Assembly (NCBI RefSeq): GCF_918797505.1
Contig: NC_092800.1
Span: 9,016,631 to 9,080,630 of the forward strand
DNA: 64,000 bases
Source: Bemisia tabaci
Taxonomy: Eukaryota > Arthropoda > Insecta > Hemiptera > Aleyrodidae
Direction: 5' to 3'
Shown here piece by piece: positions 35,022-46,700 of the stretch. The position numbers were made by a program, and so were the translations under genes. Every line of letters begins with the position of its first letter. Position 1 is the stretch's first letter. The notes under the pieces were generated by a model. It had not been told where the DNA came from. It did no database searches and saw only the letters and a list, made by a program, of their open reading frames with translations.

Positions 35022-35607
35022 AGCCAGGCCCGCGACATCCCATTCTCGGGTCCTGGTACCAGTTTTCTGGCCCGGGCCCCTTGCACAGAGGGGGTCCGGA
35101 TGGCCTCCTCCGGGAAATTTTTGAAATTTTAAATCTACTTGGACGCATTTTGAAGCTCTTATGATGGAGATTTTCCATCAAGTTCTGCAGAATAATTACG
35201 CCTTTTTTTACTTTCAGCATCAAATACTTTCGAATTGTTGCATTCAAAACATCTATACATTTTTTCTGAGGGGGGTAGATGATACTTTTCAATTCTAGGG
35301 GGAGCCGGGCCGCCCTGGACTCCCCTCTCGTTTGTCTATGGCAAGGGAGTTGAGCCATTGAAGTCGAGGATGCCCAGACAGGAGCCTCTTAGCATCCGAC
35401 AACGGAAGAAAATGAAACGCAGTTACTAAAAATATCATTCTACATGTACTCAAAATCTTGAAAATAGATAGAAACCTCTAAAAAAGTAAGAAAAATTTTA
35501 TAGTGCCCTAGCGTGTTTTGGAAACTTTATTCACCTTTTGCGGAATTTTTAGGGTAGGTAATTTTTTCACTTTTCCTTACGATACAAGGGTTACACATGA
35601 ATTCGTA
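35022..35607. other. Unassigned stretch with a GC-rich repeat-like head
   Basis: The head (35030-35130) is rich in GGGCCC/GGCCCGGG-type words (TGGCCCGGGCCCCTTGCAC), and a related end (GGGGGAGCCGGGCCGCCCTGG) lies near 35299-35319. This suggests a degenerate transposon between about 35025 and 35330. I could not match the ends exactly. Confidence 0.35.
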
Positions 35608-36118
35608 GAACACGTATAACACGATTCGCGCAACGAAAATTAGTGAAAATAATTCCTGATGGAGATATTAACCTTTTTATTTCACATTGGTTACGTGGAT
35701 TTTGAACTGCCCGCTGAGGCGCTGACAAGAAACTCAAAGCTCTACGTGAGTCAAATCGCGCACTACAATGGTTTCAACAAGCTTCTCAATCGAGTAACGT
35801 TCATTTCCCACCATGTGTTGTTCAAACCATAAGCAATTTGCTACAGCTGAGCCAAAGCGTCAAAATAGTGGTTGCCAGATTTTCATATCGCAGAGACTGC
35901 CACGATAATATTCAACGCGCGATGTGAATCACGTGGAGCATTGAGTTTTATTGAGCGGGTGGTTTGAATTTACGCATCAGGAATCATTGAATATCTTTGT
36001 TAGGAGTTGATTTCGGTAATTTTTGTCGTGCGCATCGTGTTCTACGTGAAATTCTGGTTAAAAAACATGTATCAGAATGCTTAAATTCGTACCTACCTTG
36101 TCTAGTGGTCCATTGCTG
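35608..36118 (+). mobile_element. ~510-bp foldback, 5'-truncated copy (family of 41182)
   Basis: It matches the complement of 41182-41740 over most of its length: CGCGCAACGAAAATTAGTGA, TTCAACAAGCTTCTCAATCG, TTCCCACCATGTGTTGTTCA, AGCCAAAGCGTCA, ACATGTATCAGAATGCTTAA, ACCTTGTCTAGTGG. The extreme left end present in the other copy is missing here. Confidence 0.75.
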
Positions 36119-38235
36119 GCAAATTCTCAGTTCTGAGACTAGCAGTGCGAATTTGTATGAAGACAGTTCCGGCACAGTGAGTGGTGTAATATTAACCAGA
36201 AAGCCAAGTCACGATTTGGAAAAAAATGAGCTAGCAGTGACAAGCCACACATGTTTACTTCGCAAAAATTCAATAAGCATAAAAATGTGTGTGTTCGCAA
36301 AAAAAAAAAAAAATTATGCATTGAACTCCATTCATAGAATTGAGCCCTCTCATGGAGGAATTTGACTTCAAATTTCGTCCGAACTGGAGCATCCGCTTAA
36401 GAGATTCTGAAATTTGTGAAGAGAACCATCTCGGTACAGCGTGACATCAAGGTTGAATGGGATGATGGATTTTTAAGGTTTTCTCCGACTTCATGAATGT
36501 TCGATCATATCACACGAAATTGAAGGTGTTTTCGACCAGTGACGACAGTTTCTAGTGGCACACATCACGTATCATGTAAACGGATTAGCCACATCTCCCT
36601 GTCATTTCTTTGAAGACTTCAGTTAGGATCTGCCAAGTTACAAAACATTTGAAAATTATGTAAATAGTTTCCGTGAGTAAATTTATGGTACGTATAGGCT
36701 GAGCAGGTGGGTACATGAATCACTATGACAGCATGAGAATAATGCCCAAAAAGTTGAAACTAAAAGTTTTTTCTCCCATTTAAATTTTGTAAATTTAAAG
36801 GTAAAAGGGGAAAATAATGGTGAAAAAAATAATGGACAATAATTCAGAAACAGAATACATAACTGTGTATTTAAATACTTTGCCCAGACAACAATTGTAA
36901 CATTGAAATAATAACAGAATTCAACGTAAGTAAATGTAACTCCTTGTGACACTATTTTATTTTTGCACAATCAAAAACGAATCTAATCTTCTAGTTGGTC
37001 AAACTTGATACTTTGGAACAGAAGGACGAAAAGGAAATAGTCTGGCCCTAAACATGACATTGATACAACATTTGACAGTATGAAAATTAATGTTGGAATT
37101 CCAAAGATTGAATTTTCCGTGACAAACCTAAGGGAAACATAGGAAATTGTAGAATAACTAATATGTTGAACTATGGCTGAACAGATTTTATAAAACTATA
37201 CATCAGATTCTTTGGGAAATAAACAACTTAAAAACAGAAGATGAAATGAGAGCAAATGAAAATATCATGTACTCTAATGGCACCTATTGATGCTCCAGAT
37301 TCAAAGGGCCATTACCTGAAGTAATTAAGGGGAAAATATTTTGAAGAAAATTTCACAAAATTCTATATGTTAAATAGGTACAAGTACATGAGGCCCCTAG
37401 TTCCAAACCCGGCAATCTCCATTGTCTTGTCTAAAACTTGTGCGATCATATTAATTTTCTGTGAGGACCAATCAAAACCCCAGCTGTATTTAAAATTTTC
37501 CAAATTTTCTCGCTTAATAACAGAAAATTCACGAGAAAACATAAACATGTGGATTTCCTTGTTCTTTCACTTTAAAAATTATAATGATCGCACAATTTTA
37601 GAAAAGTCAATGGAGATTGCCGCTTTTGGAACTAGACGCATCACATGTAAATTTCAGATAAAAAATTTCGACTGAAAACTTATAGTCTATAGGAATGATC
37701 CTCTTTTGTCTTTTCTTGTCTTTCCATTATGTTTTCTTTGTTACCATAAGATAGATATCTCAACAACCACTTACTACAAATTAAATCAGTATTTCCTAGT
37801 TTTCCTGAGGAGAAAACCGAAACCTTAAGTGGATGTTGCTTCAAAAGCTTTCAGAGCAAAAATACTTCAACAATGATTCAAGGCAATTCTAATAGGAAAA
37901 CTGCCATTGCTTCATGGGCTTCTTTGAGTCATCAAATTTGTGATGTCCAGAGGAAGCCTGACTTAAAAAGTTAAATGCATATGATTTTTTTGAAGTTTGA
38001 AAGCAAGATTACAGGTATATTGAGTTTTGAATTTGCTACAATAGGGTTAATAAGATTACAAACTTTAAACCTATGACTGAGACAATATCAGAGACGAGTA
38101 TTTGCTATGTTTAGACGGGAAACTAAATGAAAAATAAGTAAATATCTATCCAACCATCATCCTTACATTGCAGGTTATGAGAGAAATGGATCACTTGCGC
38201 TGTTTTGAGAGGGGACTTGATTGATCCCAATATTA
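36119..38235. other. Unassigned AT-rich stretch
   Basis: No gene recognised. A partial inverted similarity exists between about 37375-37450 and 37600-37640 (ACTAG... and GGCAATCTCCATTG / CAATGGAGATTGCCG), suggesting an old foldback of about 260 bp with ends near 37375 and 37635. Confidence 0.4.
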
Positions 38236-38751
38236 TTGCTGTGCTAGGGAAGAACGCCACATGAGCACTGCCGTGCTAAGGAAGAAGGCCGTATGAACCT
38301 TCAGGCATTGCCAACTTTCCTTTGATAAAACTCGACTTTCCCGACAAACTTATGAATATTTTTCTCCCAAATTATCAGATAATTTTGTTCGCAATTTCAC
38401 CTAAAGTTCCTGAAAATTTCAGGAGAAAATATTCATAAATTTCCTCAAAAATAAACATTTTATCGAAGGACATTTAGCAACTCTCGAATTTTCATACGGC
38501 GTTCTTCCTTAGCACGGCAGAGCATTCGAATGTTGCCAAATTTCCTCTCAAAAGAGATTTATTTTTGAAGAAAGTCGTGAATATTTTCTCTTGGTTTTTT
38601 TATTTTTCCTACACTCTGGATCAAATCGCAGAAAGAATTATTTGAAAAACTTGGCAAAAAGTCTACTAATTTTCCAGAAAATTTACTATATGCCTGAGGA
38701 AATTTGGCATCCTTCTGAAAGCTCATACAGCGTTTTTCCTTAGAAAGGCAG
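38236..38751. mobile_element. 4-bp-TSD MITE family, outer copy 6, split by an inner copy
   Basis: The outer element starts TTGCTGTGCTAGGGAAGAAC and ends TTTTTCCTTAGAAAGGCAG. It is flanked by ATTA on both sides (38232-38235 and 38752-38755). Removing the inner copy (38268-38520) and one AGCA restores the family's normal reading ...CACATGAGCATTCGAATG.... This shows that insertion produces a 4-bp duplication. Confidence 0.85.
38268..38520. mobile_element. 4-bp-TSD MITE family, inner copy 7
   Basis: The termini CTGCCGTGCTAAGGAAGAAG and GTTCTTCCTTAGCACGGCAG are well kept. It is flanked by AGCA on both sides, created within the outer copy. It is therefore younger than the outer element. Confidence 0.9.
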
Positions 38752-38755
38752 ATTA

Positions 38756-41181
38756 TTTTGTTGGATTTTATTCAAACGTTATTCCAGTGAGCACAAATTC
38801 AGAATACTTTGATGCTATCAGATAGCTTTAATTCAGATTTTCACTTAAAATACCCTGAGCTTTGGCAAATTTGAGGGATTCAAGGTTAGTGGCAAAGAGA
38901 TGGAAACGAGTAATCCTAAAAAATCATCGTAAAATTCAGAAAGATCAGCACTGGAGTCGTACATTATTTTCGATTTTTATGGTGAAAAAACATTTTTAGA
39001 CATTCTGCAATGGATGAACTAAAATAATGACAACTAGAATGAGAATTGACAAAAACGATTAACAACTCAAAATGTTAGAACGTACTTTTGAGAGAAATTA
39101 AACTTTTGAATGACACGAGCACACCAACATGGAAAGAATATACAAATTTATCAACTATTGGCAAGAATACAATGGAATCGTCTTTCACATTAAAACAAGA
39201 TTGAGCAGCTAGAAATAGAGATCTCTGCCATCATGTTCATATTAATGATTAGAAAAGGAGCCAGCATATCTCAAACCATGAGAGAGGAAAAAACTCTCTT
39301 TTTTTTCTTTTTTTCAAAAACTGAGCTATAAACATTTTCAAAATTTGTGATACATTACTGTAATCAAGTGTAACAACCTATGATGGTACCCCCCCCCCCC
39401 CCCCCCAACATGAAGTGTTGTCCTTTCTTGTAGTTAGAAACTTGAAATTTCTGGCATGAGATGAATTCTCCTATGTTGATGCTTCATAGCTATCACAGCT
39501 TTAAGAGCTCTTTTTGAGCTTCCAAGTTACTTTCAGGCAAAATTAGTGGTACTACATTGCTTCTCATAAAAATTTCACACAGAATGAATTAATTAAAAGT
39601 TAAATTAATTCTCAACTCTTGAAGGAAATCTACTGTTACCACTGTACGCTCTTCATTTACCTCCTGTTCAAAAGCTACTGAATTTGCTTTGAGCTTGTGA
39701 CAAATTCCATTGATAGAAAAAATTTGACTAAGTAAAATGATGAAATATTAAAATCTTTCATATCAGTTCACAAATATAGAATGCTACAATGCTTTCAGAT
39801 CAAGAAAAATACCTAACATATGTTCGTAAAAAAAATTGTCATGCAAATCGACCTTCGAAAGATATATAAAAAAATAGAGACTATAAAAAAATAATATCTT
39901 TTTACACATTTACAATAATAAAATATACAACCACAATACATTTTTCCATGATAAATAGATACATGATTCAGAGAATAAAATGAATTATTTACAGCACAGT
40001 CTTGGTACGCATTGCACTTGAAGGGAAAAGAAACCAAGAAAATTAAATTAATCATATTATTAAATTTTTGGTAGATTTTAGAGACAAAGATAATAATAAT
40101 GCAATAAATTCCTGAATTAGAGGGATAAGAACATCGCTAAAATTCCATTGAAATGTGAATTTGAATAGCATATATTTCATACTTTCTTTTCTGTCATATT
40201 GAGTGACAATTTTTTTCTTTTTTAAATACATAGATTCTAATGATTCCTTGAAAAAATGCAACTTTGGAGAGGGTTTACATAATCACTAGCTTCAATGGCA
40301 CTGAAGTACCTAAACATATCTGTGCTCATTTCTGAACAATTTTTAAGTAGTTTTATTAAAATTATCCCAACAGTTCAGTAAGGCATTAAGACTCGTATTC
40401 ATCACAGTTGCCTCTCATTCACATTAAATTATCTAGGTAATTCAAAAATGAAATAAAAAAATAAAAAATAAAAATACATTTAAGGGATGAATAAGATTAA
40501 CAATTTCTAGAAATAAAGAACAGAAATTAAAAATTATAAACCTGCTGTCGACTTAGAGCTATTGGACAAATTATTTGATAAAAGATGTAAATACTTGATG
40601 ATAACATTTTGAGGCAAAATAATTTTGGAGAAAGAATCAATGATAGACAATGACTGCACCGTAGAATTGATATTGCTTAAATAATAAAATTCCGATGCAC
40701 CAAAACTTTTAGGATGGAGATCACAAAAACATTTCATTTATGATGGCTATCTGGAGAGGATACATGGTGATCAAGCCTTAAATGAATAAACTACTGTAAA
40801 ATTGTAAATTTCTTCCGTTTTTTCATTTTTTTTCACAAATTTACAGATGTATTATGGGCCTACCTTTTAGATGAGGCCTAGGCATTGCTAGGAATTTTCA
40901 CCACTCAGTTGAACAGAGAATTGATGGCAGAAGAGCAAAACCATATACCTTTGCTTACAACATTCACTTCCTGTAATACTTTATTTTTCCTTTGGAATAT
41001 TAATTAATGTAATTTCTTGAGAACTTCCTTGTTTTTCCTATTCTGTTAGCAGAATATTCATTATAAATTTCAAACTGTGAAGTAGGCTTGTACCTCTTAG
41101 AAAAATAAAATTGGAGCAGCAATTTTGAAACACAGCGATTAAGAAAGATGGTTTCCTACTTTGGCTATTGATAAAAAAAGA
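38756..41181. other. Unassigned AT-rich stretch downstream of the TBC gene
   Basis: No coding exon recognised. A C run lies at about 39390-39405. The segment 39790-40560 is extremely AT-rich with several AATAAA/TTTATT words and could include 3' UTR of the minus-strand TBC gene, but I cannot place a 3' end. Confidence 0.35.
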
Positions 41182-41740
41182 AGCAATGGAATACTAGACA
41201 AGGTACCAATTTCAGCATTCTGATACATGTTTCTTAACTAAAATTTCACGTAAAATATGACGCGCATAACGAAAATTACCGAAATCAACTCCTACCAAAG
41301 ATATTTAATGATTCTTGATGCGTAAATTCAAACCACCCGCTCATGAAAACTCAATGCTCTGCGTGATTCATATCGTGCGTTAAACGTTATCATGACAGTC
41401 TCTGCTATATAAAAATCTGGCAACCTCAATCTTGACGCTTTGGCTCAGCTGTAGCAAATTGCTTATGGTTTGAACAACACATGGTGGGAAATGAACATTA
41501 CTCGATTGAGAAGCTTGTTGAAACCATTGTAGTGCGCGATTTGACTCACGTAGAGCTTTGAGTTTCTTGTCAGCGGGCAGTTCAAATTCCTCGTAACCAA
41601 TGTGAAATAAAAACGTTAATATCTTTGTTTGGAGTTATTTTCATTAGTTTTCGTTGCGCGAATCATGCTCTACGTGAAATTCTGGTTAAGAAACATGTAT
41701 CAGAATGCTTAAATTCATACCTTGTCTAGTGGTTCATTGT
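41182..41740. mobile_element. ~560-bp foldback, full-length copy (CTAGACAAGGTA family)
   Basis: The ends GCAATGGAATACTAGACAAG and CTTGTCTAGTGGTTCATTG are near-complements. Subterminal arms follow: CAGCATTCTGATACATGTTT and AAACATGTATCAGAATGC. Deeper, CGCGCATAACGAAAATTACC pairs with a diverged TTAGTTTTCGTTGCGCGAA. The copy at 35608-36118 lies in the opposite orientation. A weak fragment may exist at 58555-58625. Confidence 0.75.
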
Positions 41741-43254
41741 GATATTAAATGTTAGGGTATCCTTGCTTTGAAATGCTGTAATGAATTTGAGGTGCAATGA
41801 TAATGATATCAGCCCTGCCGCTTTCTCAGCTTTGAAGTAAGGATTGGCAGGTACATAACATAAATTTGTGAGATTCATGAACGGATGATTATTTAAGGGG
41901 AGTCATGAGTTATTTTTGTAAAAAAAAAATATTAGAGGGTTTCCCCCTACTCGAATTCTACATATCCTTAGCTATAATTCAATTCAAACTTTTTTTTAAA
42001 ATATCATCATTACTGAAAGAGGTATGCAACATTTTGTGATGCAGTGATACAATCTTACCGTATGTTGAAAACTTCCAACAGCTTTTTCTCAAAACAACAT
42101 TTTTGACCTTAATGCACACTTTCCTCAGGATCTACTGAATAGATTTCTAAAATCTTTCTTATGTTTGTTCCTAACCTTTTTATCTAACTGCAGATGAGAC
42201 AGTTTTTCCTTAATATTCTTCAAACATTTTTTAAAAAAAAAATTATGAAAATTCAATTTTCAAAATTTTTACAAATCAACTCGTGTAAAATTAGAAAAAA
42301 AACTAAAAAAGTTTTGAAATCCATTGAGTGGAACCTCAGAAAAGGTATGCCTTAGCATCAGTAAATTTTTCATCGCAGAGATAGGGACTTATGACTCCCC
42401 CTCAAGGCAGTGAAAAATAAGATTCTCGATGTAGAATGAAAGTTGCCTGGAAGAATTGACAGTATTTGTCCTCATTTGTTAGTTCTAAGGTTATTCTTTC
42501 CTGCAGTATTACCTAGTTTTACTTAGTTACACCTCCGAAAAAATACTTCCTGAGCTTTTGCTCAGCATTATCATGCATGCTTACCGTTTTCAAGGGTGCA
42601 TTTTAAAAGATCATATGCACCATGTGACATGAGCTTTGAGCACCAATTGAAAGAGAGAAAAAAATAAAAAAAAAACGATGAACAAAAACTGCAAAATATA
42701 AAAAACAAAGCCTACTCACTGAATAGCAAAATCGTTCATTGAGTATGATCCCATATGAAAAATATGAGGAAGGAGAGAGAAGTTTCGGACCTGAAAATGA
42801 AAAGGAAAAAAAAGATTACAAACATCGAATGACATTTTTACTGGTAATGTGACATTCCACAAATATTTAAGGCTGAAACCGAAACAACTCAACTTCAAAC
42901 AGAAATCCCAGACCTAATGACCTTGATTTCCAAATATTTTAAATTAAATTCTTTAAGGTTCCCTTAAATGTATACTTTGTTGTTTCGAACCATCCAAATA
43001 TATTTGTTATAAAGTTTTTGATGATAAAAAAGAACTATTGCAATAACTCTAATGAGAAAGTAGTTTAAAAGAGGTTAGTATTTCTTCTTGTTGATGACTA
43101 CTGCATTCTTATAAATCTTCCTGCGGTGTTGATAGTGTTAATTTGATGAGACTCAGTTTAGATAAAACAAAAAAAATTAACAGAGAAATTCGCAAATCTC
43201 TTGACAAACTGCTGGAAAGCCTATTCGTGCAATGAAGAAAAACCATTCATAATG
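41741..43254. other. AT-rich stretch 3' of the TBC gene
   Basis: No coding exon recognised. On the minus strand a polypyrimidine tract and CAG near 42795 (CCTTTTCATTTTCAG) could be a 3'-UTR acceptor, and a donor-like GTGAGT lies just after the TBC stop near 43524. A spliced 3' UTR is therefore possible but unproven. Confidence 0.35.
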
Positions 43255-43489
43255 CTTCTGGGCTAAGGAAAAACGCCGGATAAACATTCGAATGTTGTTA
43301 CTTAAATTTCCCCTGATGAAATACAATTTGGAAGAAAGTCAGGCTTATTTTTTCTTGAAAGTTTCAGATATTTTAGATTGTTTTTCCAAAAAATGTGTCG
43401 GAAAAATTGTTTAAACATTTTTTACAACTTTCCCGATAAAGTTGTATTTATTACATGAAATTTGACAAACCCGGTCCTTAGCTTGGAGG
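43255..43489. mobile_element. 4-bp-TSD MITE family, diverged copy 8
   Basis: It starts CTTCTGGGCTAAGGAAAAAC and ends GTCCTTAGCTTGGAGG. The flanks AATG/AATA match at three of four bases. It lies about 45 bp beyond the TBC stop codon, so it could be part of that gene's 3' UTR or a 3'-UTR intron. Confidence 0.65.
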
Positions 43490-43532
43490 AATAGCTCAAG
43501 AGTTAAAAGTAAAATAACTCACCTAACTTGCT

Positions 43533-43738
43533 TCACAGCATATCTGATGATGATGAATTACTGGGAAGATAATTTTCTAAAATGTCATTGAATGACTGTT
43601 TGCCTATATTCATCCGCATCATTGATATTGACTTGAAAAGTTTGTCTGCAGAGAAATCGTCAGGTAATTTTGTCAGGTATTTGGCTCCTGTGATGAAATC
43701 CATGGTGAGTAAAGTATCTTGACTTGTATGGAGTATAC
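43533..43738 (-). CDS. TBC gene coding exon 7 (C-terminus)
   Basis: 206 nt including the TGA at 43533-43535, acceptor TTCCTTAG. It encodes [15 protein letters not shown]...[18 protein letters not shown] and ends in a Ser-rich tail, NSSSSDML. Confidence 0.9.
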
Positions 43739-46700
43739 CTAAGGAAATATAAAGCATGTCAGAAGGTTCCTGAATAAAGAATAATTATCGCAATGAGATC
43801 AATAATTCATACTTTTGATTCAAACTAACACTTTGACAATGAAATCGCAAAAATGTGTATTTATCTTGCAATAGACCCATTCTGCCGTGCTAGGGAAAAA
43901 CGCTGTATGAACATTGGAATGTTGCCAAGTTTTCTCTCAAAATACACCCACTTTTGAGGAAAGTCATGAATATTTACCGTTGAAACTTTCAGACACTTTA
44001 GATCAAATAATAAGCAAAATTTTTTGAAAAATCGTAGAAAAAATACTCAGAAATTTCCCCCCAAATTTGTGATTAGTCAAAGGAAATTTGGCAATATCTG
44101 AAGGCTCATACAGCGTTTTTCCTAAAACACGGTGCCATTGTAATACACGTTTTAACCTCATTGTTGCCATGCTTAAAATGTACCTTGCAATCGGATCTTC
44201 ATCTCTAAAAACTTGGTGCAGCCTTGAGTTCTTCGACCTCCTTGCTCTTTACAAAATATGATGCTAGGGTATCAAAAAGCTTTTAGGCTTTTAAAAATTA
44301 CTTTCACAGGTCAAATGGTTCTAAAAATTTGGGGATGAAGTTAGAACACCACAAACAAAAAACTGAAACTTATCAAATTGGAAAATTGTTCTGCTGTCTA
44401 ATCTCAGATAGCTCCGCCAAGTGTAGGAGGAAAAACTAAAAATAAACAAGAATATTTAATTTTTGAAACAAAGTTTACTCTCTGGTACAATTTTCACTCT
44501 TTAATCATCTATATAATCACGCTCACTTGCATTATTATTTGTTGGAGCTCAGGCTTACTTCGATCAGGTTTTATTATTAGCAGGTGATAAAGTAGAGTGG
44601 AGTTTTAAAAATGGCTTACCAAGAGCAGTTCTGAACAGAAACTCTTCTCCATCTCGCAAGAAAACATCCCATATTCTTGATGCGAGGTCTAGAGACATTG
44701 CTTTTGAGAAAACAGTGTATACCCAATCTAATAAGTAAAAGTCTGCGCTGAGACCAATATTAATGAAGTGCTCATGAAGTTTGGGCAAATTTTCACTTAG
44801 AAGATCATTGTAAGCAGAATAGTAGGCTTGCATCTGCAAAATTAGAGAGATAAGTCAGACAGTTGGTTCATAAACAATTTGAGAGAGGAAAATTTGTGAG
44901 AAAAGAGGCATATGGTTATTTTTTAGGGTCAACTGGCTCAAGAGCATTTCTCAGGTAGAAAAATTGATTAGCTTGTTATCCATAAAATATATATGGCTAC
45001 ATACTGTCTTTACTGGTAAATATAAAAACCGTCACTGTGTATACTATGATATAAAAAAATATATATACATTATACTGTTTCAAATATGAGGGACATTCAC
45101 TTTTTATGTACTTCAAAATTGCCTTTTGTTATATTTCTGAGTTTCATCATTCATCATTGGAGATGGAGCCTGTGTTGCAATCATTCGATACTGCTTTTCA
45201 ATAATATGTACTTAAAAAAGCAATTCAAAGTGATAATTTTGTTTTGTTTTTTCTTTTCTCTTTCAACCATCCGCGATTATGCAGATATCATGCTACTTTT
45301 ACACTTATACAAACAGACCTTTCTATTTTCAACACTCCTTCTAAAGATCTTTCAATTTTTGTATGCGACCAAACATGACCTGCCAGTTGAGCGGCCATAA
45401 GTTTCTGTACATCTGGTACATTGTGTCTCTATTTACTAAGAAACCAGATTAGTTTCTTTGACTGACGATAAGAATATCATTCATGGGCATATTAAAGTAA
45501 ACTGCCTGCAAGACTGGTGTAACAAAGTTTGAAACGTACCACGAGTTGATCAAGTTGAAAAAATGCAGTATGACACGGCCTATTGAGCAAGTTTGCAAAA
45601 CAGATGAAAGCGTCAGCAGCATCCATGTTGAGAATGAGGACAGCAGCAATGAAAGACATTCCTTGGGCATAACCTAGATCTGGACGGTAGCAAACGTACG
45701 CTCCCAAAAGACTAAACAACATTTTATAATACGGGCCACCCTGAGAACAGTACATAATTGCAAATAATTACCAACAAATTAAATCAATTGAAAATCAAAT
45801 GGAATTTTAGTCCAAGGACGTAAGTCAAGAAAGATGAGACTTCAAAAAAAACAACATTACAAAATCTAAAGTCCAAATAATCTATTTTCTTCACACATGT
45901 CACACCTCAGACGTTTGATTGAGATTGTGCCTTCCATCCTCCAAAGAAATTATGGTGCTCTTAAATGAGATCACCTGTTTTGTTTTGTGTTTTTTTGGGT
46001 TGCTTCATTCTCAGAAATATTTTAACTCTAGTAATCTTCAAATTGCTTGCGATGAGACTTCCTTCCCCAGAGAGAAACTCAAACATTTCTTGATATTTAA
46101 GTAAAAGACAATTCTTAATAACGTCACGCTAAAAGTAAACTTCACAGTTGACACACAGTACAGGGTTGGTTAGGTCACTGCTGTGGTTTGAACTACTGAA
46201 TGAACTGTGTTACTGTGTGATAATTTTGGCAAACAGCGTTGAAATAAACATTTTCCTGTAGCCTTTTTTGCGCGATTTTTCAGTGGGCAAAGTTTTCTAG
46301 TAACAAATACCATTAAAAGCAACTGCTCGCAGGCTAAATCCTTCCTAGTTAGACTGATCTACCACAATCGAAAAATTTAAAATTTACAATCCTTGCAACA
46401 CAGTCTCAGATTTCAATCTTTATGGTTTAAAATATGAGCCAATAAATAAAAATACCTCTTGAAAGATACATAAGTGAGGAAATGTTCTGCTGATATCCAG
46501 AGTAATCAATTCAACACTAGATTCATGATCGCACCTCGACAGTGGATTCATATTACAACGATCATTTGCAGTCTTCAATTTTTCTTGAGCTCTGAAAGAA
46601 AAAAATTGATGAAAAATTAAAATCACATACACAAAACAAAACTATTTTGGGACAAGGTGAGGATCAGAGAACTATTAACAAACTTTTAGCGTGGAATCTG

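Noticed and set aside
41190..41735. CACTA (EnSpm) transposon, because of a TAGTG near the right end
   Set aside because: Similarity between copies continues past TAGTG (GGTTCATTG/GGTCCATTG), so CACTA/TAGTG is subterminal rather than the true tip.
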